The notes under the pieces: generated by a model
The model's database searches: none
The model's input: only the letters and a program-made list of their open reading frames with translations
What the model was told of the DNA's origin: nothing
NCBI GenBank assembly: GCA_002392265.1
Contig: DGGP01000083.1
Span: 1 to 13,414 of the forward strand
Length of the DNA: 13,414 nucleotides
Direction: 5' to 3'
From: Firmicutes bacterium UBA3871
Lineage (GTDB): Bacteria; Bacillota; Clostridia; Peptostreptococcales; Anaerovoracaceae
Part shown: positions 1 to 6,463 of the stretch, in pieces
Numbering within the stretch: the stretch's first letter is position 1
How the letters are laid out: every line of letters starts with the position of its first letter
Position numbers and translations under genes: made by a program

Positions 1-239
1 GGGAAGAATTCCTTGAATTCGCCGTGAAGCTGTGCAGCAAGCGTTTTGTTGTGAGATATCACCAGAGTCGGCTTTCCGACCTTTTCAATGATTCCCGCCA
101 TAGTGAAGGTCTTTCCCGAACCGGTAACACCCATCAGAGTCTGATGGCGCGCGCCGCTGAGAACGCCCTCTGCCAGCTTTGCAATAGCCTGCGGCTGGTC
201 GCCTGTTGCTTTGTATGGTGCATGAAGCTTGAATTCCAT
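1..239 (-). CDS. uvrB: UvrB, excinuclease ABC subunit B (N-terminal part only)
   Basis: This is the first 79 codons of UvrB, the DNA-damage-verifying helicase-like subunit of nucleotide excision repair, which takes over from UvrA and recruits UvrC. Reading the minus strand from the ATG at 239 gives [20 protein letters not shown], then a Walker A motif GVTGSGKT at residues 37-44, then the UvrB-typical segments [16 protein letters not shown] and EFKEFFP. The match to the conserved UvrB N-terminus is continuous and unbroken to the edge of the window, so the gene is cut by the window rather than degraded. The ATG follows a purine-rich ribosome binding region (AAAGGAGAGGGAGAG) and begins at the usual UvrB start. 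It diverges from the citrate synthase gene. A LexA-type box 70 bases upstream suggests SOS control. Confidence 0.96.
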   Translation of the reverse strand, partial: MEFKLHAPYKATGDQPQAIAKLAEGVLSGARHQTLMGVTGSGKTFTMAGIIEKVGKPTLVISHNKTLAAQLHGEFKEFF

Positions 240-269
240 GGCTCTCCCTCTCCTTTAATCACTCCTGTT

Positions 270-298
270 ATTTTAGCACGAATTTTGCTATCTGTACA
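270..298 (-). promoter_or_regulatory. candidate uvrB promoter
   Basis: On the minus strand an extended -10 (TG-C-TAAAAT, hexamer at 270-275) lies 17 bases downstream of a weak -35 TGTACA (293-298). It would start transcription about 25 bases before the uvrB ATG. An alternative -10, TATACT at 298-303, is a better hexamer but has no recognisable -35. Either choice places the LexA box at 309-320 in or next to the promoter. Confidence 0.4.
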
Positions 299-308
299 GT
301 ATAAAATT

Positions 309-320
309 GAACATTTGTTC
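309..320. promoter_or_regulatory. LexA (SOS) box upstream of uvrB
   Basis: GAACATTTGTTC is a perfect GAAC-N4-GTTC palindrome, which fits the core of the Gram-positive LexA/DinR site (CGAAC-N4-GTTCG). uvrB is a classical SOS regulon member in Bacillus and relatives, so the position makes sense. The box lies 33 bases upstream of the -35 of the divergent citrate synthase promoter, so it probably acts on uvrB only. The outer C and G of the full consensus are absent. Confidence 0.72.
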
Positions 321-352
321 TGTGTTTTTTGTGTGTATATATTGCAATTTAC

Positions 353-382
353 TTGAATATGTTCTCATATGCGTGTTATACT
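353..382 (+). promoter_or_regulatory. sigma-A promoter of the citrate synthase gene
   Basis: TTGAAT (353-358), an 18-base spacer and TATACT (377-382) form a good housekeeping promoter. Transcription would start near 389, giving a short leader of about 34 bases before the GTG start at 423. This supports placing the start downstream of 389 and not at the upstream in-frame ATG at 369, which lies inside the promoter. Confidence 0.7.
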
Positions 383-422
383 GTTTAGGTATTCATTTTT
401 TACAGTTTTTAGGAGTTTTCAA

Positions 423-1802
423 GTGGTAACCGATATGAGAAAACGCCACAGCCTTGAGGATTTCTGCGACCGTATGTCGGAGCAGCTCGAGGTTAATGAC
501 GTGATACCAAGTGAATTATACAAAACCTATGATGTCAAGCGCGGACTTCGAAACGCAAACGGCACAGGCGTGCTTGTCGGGCTTACGACAGTCAGCAATG
601 TAGAGGGCTACAAGCTGCTCCCGGACGGTACGAAAATGCCTTCCGAAGGGCGCTTGCTCTACCGCGGCTATGACGTGCGCGATATAGTAGGTGCCTGCCT
701 CGACGAAAACCGCTTCGGCTTCGATGAGGTCACCTACCTGCTGCTCTTCGGCCATCTTCCGTCGGCAAAGCAGCTCGAAGAGTTCACGCTGCTCCTCAAT
801 TCCAAGCGCATTCTGCCGGAAGGCTTTGCAAAGACAATGATTATGCCGGCTCCGTCGATTAACATCATGAACAAGCTGTCGCGCTCGGTTTTGGCACTCT
901 ATTCGTACGACCAAAGGCCTGACGACATTTCAATAAGCAATGTGCTTCGCCAGTCTCTGGATATAATCGGCTATTTCCCTTCACTGATTTCGTATTCGTT
1001 CAAGGCAAAAAGGAGCCTCTTTAACGACACGGAGTTCGTGCATCACAGACCGATTCCTACTCTGTCAACTGCAGAGAACATTCTTCACATGACCAGAGCC
1101 AGCGGAGAGTTTGACGATATCGAGGCGAAGGTTCTCGACATCTGCCTGATGCTCCACGCAGAGCACGGCGGCGGAAACAACTCCACCTTTACGACCCACC
1201 TGATTTCATCTTCAGGCACCGACACATACGGTGTTATATCTGCGGCAATTTCATCGCTGAAGGGACCTCTTCACGGAGGCGCAAACATAGCAGTGTGCCA
1301 CATGATTGATGATTTGCGGGATCACGTTGGTGACATCGGAAACGAGGCACAGCTTCGCGAATACTTCCTAAAGGTTCTTCGCGGAGAAGCAAACGACGGC
1401 AGCGGCAGGGTTTACGGACTCGGCCACGCCATCTACACTCTTTCGGATCCGCGTGCGGTTTTGCTAAAGGGTATTGCAAGAAAGCTGGCGCAGAGCAAAG
1501 CCATGGAGGATGACTACATGCTTTGCGAGTACATAGAAAACAAGGTCCCTGAGATAATCAGCGATTATACCGGCGATTACGAAACTACGATGCCGGCAAA
1601 TGTGGATTTGTATTCAGGCTTCATATACAGAGCTCTCGGAATACCGGATGATATTTCGACTCCTCTGTTTGCTCTTTCCAGATTATCCGGCTGGTGTGCT
1701 CACAGGCTCGAAGAGCTGATTACCGGAAAGCGTCTGATGCGTCCCGCATACTTTGGTATAAAGGGCAGCACAAAGTACATTCCTTTGGACGAAAGAAAGT
1801 AG
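423..1802 (+). CDS. gltA: citrate synthase (Si type)
   Basis: Citrate synthase condenses oxaloacetate and acetyl-CoA to citrate in the cytoplasm; in anaerobes it feeds the oxidative branch toward 2-oxoglutarate and glutamate. I chose the GTG at 423 because AGGAG (411-415) sits 7 bases before it; the ATG at 435 is spaced too far and the ATG at 369 lies in the promoter. This gives 459 residues, usual for the clostridial form. The three catalytic residues are present: His in GPLHGGAN (about 284), His in GLGHAIYTLSDPRA (about 335) and Asp in NVDLYSGF (about 395). The HAEHGGGNNSTF segment (about 245-256) and GWCAHRLEE near the C-terminus are also typical. It is a single-gene unit with its own promoter and terminator; no aconitase or isocitrate dehydrogenase gene follows. 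A 2-methylcitrate synthase role cannot be excluded by sequence alone. Confidence 0.95.
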   Translation: MVTDMRKRHSLEDFCDRMSEQLEVNDVIPSELYKTYDVKRGLRNANGTGVLVGLTTVSNVEGYKLLPDGTKMPSEGRLLYRGYDVRDIVGACLDENRFGFDEVTYLLLFGHLPSAKQLEEFTLLLNSKRILPEGFAKTMIMPAPSINIMNKLSRSVLALYSYDQRPDDISISNVLRQSLDIIGYFPSLISYSFKAKRSLFNDTEFVHHRPIPTLSTAENILHMTRASGEFDDIEAKVLDICLMLHAEHGGGNNSTFTTHLISSSGTDTYGVISAAISSLKGPLHGGANIAVCHMIDDLRDHVGDIGNEAQLREYFLKVLRGEANDGSGRVYGLGHAIYTLSDPRAVLLKGIARKLAQSKAMEDDYMLCEYIENKVPEIISDYTGDYETTMPANVDLYSGFIYRALGIPDDISTPLFALSRLSGWCAHRLEELITGKRLMRPAYFGIKGSTKYIPLDERK

Positions 1803-1840
1803 AATTGGTCAAAACGGATGACTGAACATGAATAATTAAC

Positions 1841-1868
1841 AAAAGCGTTGAAATTTCAACGCTTTTTT
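1841..1868 (+). terminator. rho-independent terminator of the citrate synthase gene
   Basis: AAAAGCGTTGAAA followed directly by its exact reverse complement forms a 26-base perfect palindrome, ending in six T (1863-1868). It lies 39 bases after the stop codon. The stem AAAAGCG is A/T-flanked, so the structure may also work on the other strand. Confidence 0.9.
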
Positions 1869-2104
1869 GATATCGCGATTGTAAACTTGAAAATTAATTT
1901 TGGTTTACGTTTAGAGGGTGTAATCCGACTCGACAAAAATGTAAATTTATTTGCAATCAGGAGGTGCCCTCACACCAATTTGTCGAATGGAGGCGCATGG
2001 GTTAATTGATTTCATCGGCTGAATTTCAAGGGTTTTGCTCTTTGCCGATTGTAAACCGTGTCAAAAAAATCGGTTAACCATTTCGCCTGTTAAGTGATAT
2101 TAAA
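1869..2104. other. gene-free island of inverted repeats between convergent terminators
   Basis: No open reading frame with a plausible ribosome binding site was found in these 236 bases. The stretch contains CGATTGTAAAC twice (1876-1886 and 2047-2056 region), an inverted copy GGTTTAC near 1903, a CGACAAA/TTTGTCG inverted pair (about 1933 and 1979), a palindromic AAAATTAATTTT core, and a long hairpin at 1992-2087 listed separately. Because terminators bound it on both sides, it should not be part of either neighbouring transcript. It could be a small RNA gene or the remains of a miniature inverted-repeat element; neither is proven. Confidence 0.45.
1992..2087. repeat. 96-base nested hairpin
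   Basis: The arms GGCG (1992-1995) and CGCC (2084-2087) enclose a second stem of 13 consecutive pairs, GGTTAATTGATTT (2000-2012) with AAATCGGTTAACC (2067-2079), two of them G-T. Inside it lies a third stem, ATCGGC (2014-2019) with GCCGAT (2044-2049). The internal mismatched bases and the 17-base asymmetric bulge suggest a folded RNA or an old mobile-element palindrome, not a simple terminator; no T-run follows on either strand. Confidence 0.5.
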
Positions 2105-2138
2105 AAACACCCCGTTTTGCCTTGTAAACGGGGTGTTT
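2102..2138 (-). terminator. rho-independent terminator of the 441-residue protein gene
   Basis: On the minus strand a perfect 13-base stem AAACACCCCGTTT / AAACGGGGTGTTT (2126-2138 and 2105-2117) with an 8-base loop is followed by a T-run (six A on the plus strand, 2102-2107). It is 22 bases past the stop at 2161 and would also end any read-through from the hyp operon. Confidence 0.9.
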
Positions 2139-2160
2139 CAGTCATTTTCCTACAATAATA

Positions 2161-3486
2161 TTATTTTCTCTCATCATCCTCTATCAGACCTGCGAGCTCG
2201 TCGAGACCCTGTGCTCTCAGGGCTTCTTTTTGACCTGCAAGCCTCGCTTTCATATCGTTAATTGAAAGCGAGGTGAACTCCGGCTCTTTTTCTGCCGGTT
2301 TTTCGGGTTCATCAATCAAATCCGAGGCTATAAAATCGTCTCTGACGGATTCTTTGTCGAGAGTAGGGAATACAGCCTTCTTTACTGCAAAGCTGTTCTT
2401 TTCGTCCCCAAAACGCAAAATACGCGCTTTAATGTCTTCAGGAACTCCCTGTTCCTCGAGAGGAATGTCCATTTTTATCTGCTCAGGTGTTGCAACGGGT
2501 TCTGCAACGAGCTCATCGAGGTCTATGCCGGAAGCATTCTCCGGAGCCTCCTCTTCAGTAACAATCGGTGTAAGCGGCGCTGATGCCACTACATTGCCCG
2601 CCTTTATAACCGGAACAGGTCTGACCTCTGCAGGGAGCGGTTCTTTGCGCTCGAGCATGGTCGCATATTTCAAATCCTGAGTCTGCAGCCACATCTTGTA
2701 ATTCTCGGCTGTGGCTGTGCCTTCTTTAATCTGTTTCTTCCACTGTTTTACGTCGTAAAGGAATTTCTTGTGAACAGCCTCCCTGTCCTCCCTAAGCGCT
2801 GCATTTGAAACCTTTGTGCGCTGCTGAAGTCTGGAAGCGATACGACGCTTTAGCATTTCATTCTCGTCATCAAGGCGATGGTGAATCTTTGAACGCTGCT
2901 TTGATATGATGTTCCTGCAGAGCGCAGAGCAGTACATTTCGTCTGTTCTGTTCTGAGTCAGGAAATACGTGCCGCAGAGGGCGCATTTCTTTATGGCTAT
3001 ACGTTCCTTTATAGCGGAATAAAAGTCGTAAACCAGCAGGTTCTCGAAATCATCGTAATAGTAATACTCTACGAGATATCCGTCCTCTGTACAGTCGAGC
3101 TCCATGCGGACATTCATGGTCGGAACATAGGCGTCCTTTGACCTGCCCGTATTATAAAAGTCATCATAGAGATTGTAGCAAAATTCCAGCGCATCCTTTG
3201 AAAGTCCGTTATTGATCTCTTTTATGAAATCAATATAGTTCGCATACTCAAATGTCGTCTCCGAGGTTACCTTAAAGGTGTCTTCATCCTTACCTTCACA
3301 CATATTCAGGGCATCTCTGAAAATCTGGCCGGTTTTCAGCTCTATGCTGTTTTTTACGACCTCGAGAGGCTCCTCCTCACCCTCGGTTTCAACGTAATCG
3401 ACGAACTGCAAAGTAAACGTGCACCTGTCACGCTTGCTGAGTTCCGCATTTTTAAGTGTGTTAACGATACGATATACGCTATTCAT
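2161..3486 (-). CDS. uncharacterised protein with a C-x2-C / C-x3-C zinc motif
   Basis: I do not recognise a precise function. The 441-residue product has an acidic, mainly globular N-terminal half and a probable zinc-binding knuckle, CALC at 168-171 and CSALC at 186-190, followed by a strongly basic helical stretch (about 196-250, rich in Lys and Arg). The C-terminal third (about 285-441) is low-complexity, acidic and Pro/Glu-rich and is probably disordered, ending in a short helical segment. The layout resembles the family annotated as DUF6076 in Clostridia, but I name that only tentatively. There is no signal peptide or membrane segment. GAGGTGA sits 5 bases before the ATG, and a good promoter (3504-3532) lies just upstream, so the gene is likely transcribed on its own, although no terminator separates it from hypE. 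The zinc knuckle plus basic stretch would fit nucleic-acid binding; that is inference. Confidence 0.8.
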   Translation of the reverse strand: MNSVYRIVNTLKNAELSKRDRCTFTLQFVDYVETEGEEEPLEVVKNSIELKTGQIFRDALNMCEGKDEDTFKVTSETTFEYANYIDFIKEINNGLSKDALEFCYNLYDDFYNTGRSKDAYVPTMNVRMELDCTEDGYLVEYYYYDDFENLLVYDFYSAIKERIAIKKCALCGTYFLTQNRTDEMYCSALCRNIISKQRSKIHHRLDDENEMLKRRIASRLQQRTKVSNAALREDREAVHKKFLYDVKQWKKQIKEGTATAENYKMWLQTQDLKYATMLERKEPLPAEVRPVPVIKAGNVVASAPLTPIVTEEEAPENASGIDLDELVAEPVATPEQIKMDIPLEEQGVPEDIKARILRFGDEKNSFAVKKAVFPTLDKESVRDDFIASDLIDEPEKPAEKEPEFTSLSINDMKARLAGQKEALRAQGLDELAGLIEDDERK

Positions 3487-3503
3487 ATTGTCACCTCGCT
3501 ATA

Positions 3504-3532
3504 ATCTTATCCGATTTACAACGATTCGTCAA
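3504..3532 (-). promoter_or_regulatory. sigma-A promoter of the 441-residue protein gene
   Basis: On the minus strand TTGACG (3527-3532), a 17-base spacer and TAAGAT (3504-3509) lie in the 71-base gap after hypE. The -10 is only 17 bases from the ATG, so the leader would be very short and begin near the ribosome binding site. Confidence 0.65.
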
Positions 3533-3557
3533 GCAAATTTACTGTTAAACAGCTGCT

Positions 3558-4547
3558 CTAGCATATCCTCGGTAAGCCCTCGCCGTACAGTACATCCACT
3601 ATCCTGCTGCCTCCAAGCCTGGTTGTCATCGTTACCGAAGCTTTCTTTTCTTCGGTAACAGTGCCGATAATTGCTGCGTTTTTGCCCTCTTCGGTGCCTC
3701 GCACCAGCTCGAGAGCCTTTTCTGCCTTTTCTCCCGGAACGACGATAATCATTTTGCCTTCATTGCCCATATAGAGCGGATCGAGCCCCATGATTCCGCA
3801 GAATCCGCTGACTTCGTCGCTTACAGGAATTGATTCCTCTTCAAGGTTTATATGTACACTGCTGGAGCGTGCTATTTCGTTCAGTATTGTGCCGAGGCCG
3901 CCTCTGGTCACATCGCGCATCGTGCGTACCTCGATGCCGCCATCAAACAGAGCATTGCAGATTGGTGCCAGCACTGCGCAGTCGCTCTTTATGTTGTTTT
4001 CGACATTCATGCGTGCGCTCAGTATGCATGCGTGATGATCACCGAGAGTGCCGGAAAGTATCAGCTTATCGCCCGTCTTGCAGTTTGACGCGCTGATGTC
4101 TCTGCCTTCCGGTATTATGCCAATGCCTGTAGTATTGATGAAAAGACCGCCGTGGCCTTCGACTACCTTTGTGTCTCCTGCGACAATCGTTACGCCCGCC
4201 TTCTTTGCAGTGGCCGCCATCGATTCAACGATTTTGTCAAGCAGCTCCACATCGAGCCCTTCCTCAAGCACAAAGCCGCAGGTCAGATATTTAGGCACCG
4301 CGCCCATCATCAACAGGTCGTTCACAGTACCGCAGATGCAGAGCTTGCCGATGTCGCCTCCCTCGAAAATTGTCGGCGTAACGACAAAGGTATCGGTACT
4401 GAAGGCTATGCGGCCGTTAATCTCGAGAACCGCCGCGTCCTCCATCTTGTCCAGTATTTCATTCTTAAAGTGTTTTCCGAATATGCGCGCCATCAGCTCC
4501 GCGCCGGATTTCCCGCCGCTGCCGTGCGCCATCGTTATCTTTTCCAT
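3558..4547 (-). CDS. hypE: HypE, carbamoyl dehydratase of hydrogenase maturation
   Basis: HypE accepts a carbamoyl group from HypF on its C-terminal cysteine and dehydrates it with ATP to a thiocyanate, which is passed to the iron on HypC-HypD. The 329-residue product belongs to the PurM/AIR-synthase fold: N-terminal MAHGSGGKSG, the ATP-site stretch FSTDTFVVTP followed by CGTVNDLLMMGA, and the MRDVTRGGLGTILNEIA segment. It ends in PRIC, so the essential terminal cysteine is intact and the enzyme should be active. The length is normal for the family. AAAGGAAAG lies upstream of the ATG. It is the last hyp gene of the operon, 131 bases downstream of hypD; that gap holds a dispersed hairpin repeat (4578-4640) which may affect how much transcript reaches hypE. 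Confidence 0.97.
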   Translation of the reverse strand: MEKITMAHGSGGKSGAELMARIFGKHFKNEILDKMEDAAVLEINGRIAFSTDTFVVTPTIFEGGDIGKLCICGTVNDLLMMGAVPKYLTCGFVLEEGLDVELLDKIVESMAATAKKAGVTIVAGDTKVVEGHGGLFINTTGIGIIPEGRDISASNCKTGDKLILSGTLGDHHACILSARMNVENNIKSDCAVLAPICNALFDGGIEVRTMRDVTRGGLGTILNEIARSSSVHINLEEESIPVSDEVSGFCGIMGLDPLYMGNEGKMIIVVPGEKAEKALELVRGTEEGKNAAIIGTVTEEKKASVTMTTRLGGSRIVDVLYGEGLPRIC

Positions 4548-4577
4548 TTGAGTAATCTTTCCTTTATCTATTATTCC

Positions 4578-4640
4578 AATTTGGGGACAGGCACCAAATT
4601 AGCCTTTTTTCCACTTTGGGACCTGTCCCTAAATTAGCCT
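4578..4640 (-). repeat. dispersed GGTGCCTGTCCCC-type hairpin repeat, copy 1
   Basis: AATTTGG (4578-4584) pairs with CCAAATT (4594-4600) around a GGACAGGCA loop, and a second, related half (4614-4630) carries CTTTGGGACCTGTCCC. AAATTAGCCT occurs twice (4596-4605 and 4631-4640). On the minus strand the order is GGGACAGG, a TGGAAAAAAGGC linker, AATTTGGTGCCTGTCCCC. The same module, on the plus strand, recurs at 10578-10635 and, decayed, at 11475-11507. It resembles REP-type intergenic repeats. It lies between hypD and hypE inside the operon. Confidence 0.75.
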
Positions 4641-4678
4641 CAGTTTGACAAAGCTACGGGAGATTTTAACAAGCTCAC

Positions 4679-5722
4679 CTACCTGTTGCGGTACCAAATG
4701 CCGCAAGCTCCTTCGGCCGACACCATACAAGGCCCGTAAGGCGATTCCGGCTTACAGCCGGTGCCGAACATAGGGCACTCGTTTGGATTTATCCGTCCGA
4801 CGATTACTTCGCCGCAGCGGCAGGAAGCGGGCAGCTCCATGTCAGCGTTTAAGCCGGCTGAGCCGCCTTCGTACTTTGCGTACTCGGGACGCAGATAAAG
4901 TCCTGAGCCCGGTATTATGCCGAGGCCGCGCCACATGGCAGGGCCGGGCGTAAAGAACTTGTCTATAATTGCTTGCGCCTTTGCGTTGCCGGTGTCGCGG
5001 ACGGCGTTAGTGTAGAGATTGTCTACGCGGCTTCCGCCGGCTTCGATTTGGCGCACGATGTCATAGATGACCGTCAGGAGATGTTCTGCCTCAAAGCCTG
5101 CCACAACAAATGGCTTTTTGTATTTGAGGGCTAGGTCCTTGTAAACTTCGCTACCTATGATTGTTGAAACGTGGCCCGGGCAGATGAATCCGTTTATGCT
5201 CTCTTCGCTTTCGCATATCCACTCGAGCGCAGGGATTATCGTTTTCAGAGCAGTAACCAGACGGATGTTTTTGAGTCCGCGACTCTCAGCTTCTTCGAGA
5301 GCCAGCGCATATGTAGGTGCTGTGGTCTCAAATCCGACTGCTGCAACTACATAGGTCTTGTCGGGATTTTCCGTCGCAGCATCTATTACATCAAACGGTG
5401 AATACATCATCATTACATGTATTCCTTCACCTTTGAGCGATGATATGCTGCCGTTTGTGCCGGGCACCTTTAACATATCACCAAAGGAACATACTATGTG
5501 GTTTTCCATATGTGCATATTCGAGAATCTTGTCTATAAACGCGGTGGGCGTTACGCAGACAGGGCAGCCCGGCCCGGATATCAGCCTTATTTTCGGTGAT
5601 ATCAGGCTTCTGATTCCATTTTTGAATATGGCAGCCGTATGTGTCCCGCAGACCTCCATAAGCTTAATTTCCGGCCCGTCATAGGCACGCAAATATGCCG
5701 TTATTTCTTTTATGTCCTTCAA
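4679..5722 (-). CDS. hypD: HypD, iron-sulfur scaffold protein of hydrogenase maturation
   Basis: HypD with HypC is the scaffold on which the Fe(CN)2CO unit of [NiFe] hydrogenases is built; it carries a [4Fe-4S] cluster and redox-active cysteines. The 347-residue product shows CGTHTAAIF at 25-33, GPGCPVCVTP with Cys53 and Cys56, CSFGDMLKVPG, GFETTAPT, and the C-terminal cysteine-rich cluster region CRCGEVIVGRINPNECPMFG, GTGCKPE and CMVSAEGACG. All family hallmarks are present. The start is TTG at 5722: it follows AGGATAGG (5733-5740) by 10 bases and no ATG or GTG exists between the upstream stop and residue 22, which is inside the conserved part. It begins 11 bases after the hypC stop, so the two are probably translated together. 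Confidence 0.96.
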   Translation of the reverse strand: MKDIKEITAYLRAYDGPEIKLMEVCGTHTAAIFKNGIRSLISPKIRLISGPGCPVCVTPTAFIDKILEYAHMENHIVCSFGDMLKVPGTNGSISSLKGEGIHVMMMYSPFDVIDAATENPDKTYVVAAVGFETTAPTYALALEEAESRGLKNIRLVTALKTIIPALEWICESEESINGFICPGHVSTIIGSEVYKDLALKYKKPFVVAGFEAEHLLTVIYDIVRQIEAGGSRVDNLYTNAVRDTGNAKAQAIIDKFFTPGPAMWRGLGIIPGSGLYLRPEYAKYEGGSAGLNADMELPASCRCGEVIVGRINPNECPMFGTGCKPESPYGPCMVSAEGACGIWYRNR

Positions 5723-5733
5723 AACTTTTAAAC

Positions 5734-5967
5734 CTATCCTATTTCCTTTATGTCGTCGAGCTCGTCAAGTTCCTCAAACAGCTGAATGAGTTCATCGGCT
5801 CTGGCCTTGTTCATAACTTCTATGGCACAGCCGGCGTGGACGAGAACGTAATCGTCAACCTTTGGGTCGACTATGCCAATGTTTACGCTTACAACATTGC
5901 CTTTAAAATCTACCTGGGCTCTGGTGCCGTTTATACTCAGCACACGGCCCGGAATCGCAACGCACAT
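5734..5967 (-). CDS. hypC: HypC, hydrogenase maturation chaperone
   Basis: HypC (HupF/HypC family) binds the iron precursor with HypD and carries it to the hydrogenase large subunit. The 77-residue product begins MCVAIPGRVLSI, with the invariant Cys2 that becomes the N-terminal metal ligand after Met removal, and has the DYVLVHAGCAIEVM core typical of the small OB-like fold. It ends in an acidic helix. Its GGAGG ribosome binding site lies inside the last codons of the upstream YbaK-like gene, with only three bases between stop and start, which points to coupled translation. HypD follows 11 bases later. No paralogue such as HybG is visible here. Confidence 0.96.
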   Translation of the reverse strand: MCVAIPGRVLSINGTRAQVDFKGNVVSVNIGIVDPKVDDYVLVHAGCAIEVMNKARADELIQLFEELDELDDIKEIG

Positions 5968-5970
5968 ATA

Positions 5971-6453
5971 TTATACCTCCTCAGGAAGCTTGCACACGTC
6001 AATCCAGTCAACGGCGTTGCTGTATTTGTGAAGCTCATCGCATGTGAGCTCGATTGCGCTGTTATCGCTTCCGCATGCAGGAAATACCGTTTCAAATCTC
6101 TTTAATGATACATCGGTATAAGCCTTTACATCATCTCTTTCGATAGCGAATGCGCAAACGCCGCCGATTGCATGACCTGTGAAGTCTATAACCTCTTCAG
6201 CTGTCAGCATCTTTGCCTTGAAGCCGAAATAATCCTTGAACTTTCTGTTGTCTATCTTTGCATCGCCTGCGGTCTCAATCAGGACGCAGCCGCCCTCCGG
6301 TGTCTTGAAGGAAAGAGTCTTGCAAATGCGGGCACCTTCTACGCCTACAGCTATTGCAGCGAGATCTACTGTAGCGCTGCTTACTTCGAACTCACGAATT
6401 CTGTCCTCAATTCCGAGGGTTTTGAAATATTCTCTTACTTTTTCAATTGCCAT
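5971..6453 (-). CDS. YbaK/EbsC-family aminoacyl-tRNA deacylase-like protein
   Basis: The family hydrolyses mis-charged tRNAs such as Cys-tRNA(Pro) or Ala-tRNA(Pro) in the cytoplasm. The 160-residue product covers the full single-domain fold: N-terminal helix (AIEKVREYFKTLGI), ICKTLSFKTPEGGCVLIETAGDAKID containing the conserved lysine region, LTAEEVIDFTGHAIGGVCAFAI, and a C-terminal FPACGSDNSAIELT segment. The common GG-x-P-G/PF turn reads GGVCAF here. I chose the ATG at 6453 because AGGAGTAAAATT precedes it; an upstream in-frame ATG (6510) would overlap hypF and adds unrelated residues. It begins 10 bases after the hypF stop and ends 3 bases before hypC, so it is firmly part of the hyp operon, although it is not a known maturation gene. 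Which tRNA or other substrate it acts on cannot be read from the sequence. Confidence 0.88.
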   Translation of the reverse strand: MAIEKVREYFKTLGIEDRIREFEVSSATVDLAAIAVGVEGARICKTLSFKTPEGGCVLIETAGDAKIDNRKFKDYFGFKAKMLTAEEVIDFTGHAIGGVCAFAIERDDVKAYTDVSLKRFETVFPACGSDNSAIELTCDELHKYSNAVDWIDVCKLPEEV

Positions 6454-6463
6454 AATTTTACTC

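Noticed and set aside
24..356. Plus-strand open frame of 110 codons at the left end
   Set aside because: It lies over the uvrB N-terminus and its control region on the other strand, has no ribosome binding site, and its translation has no recognisable features.
369..422. Longer citrate synthase start at ATG 369
   Set aside because: This ATG lies within the promoter spacer (353-382) and has no ribosome binding site; the GTG at 423 has AGGAG at good spacing.
1966..2006. Tiny reading frame GTG...TAA after AGGAGG in the island
   Set aside because: The start overlaps the ribosome binding sequence with no spacing and the product would be 13 residues of no recognisable kind.
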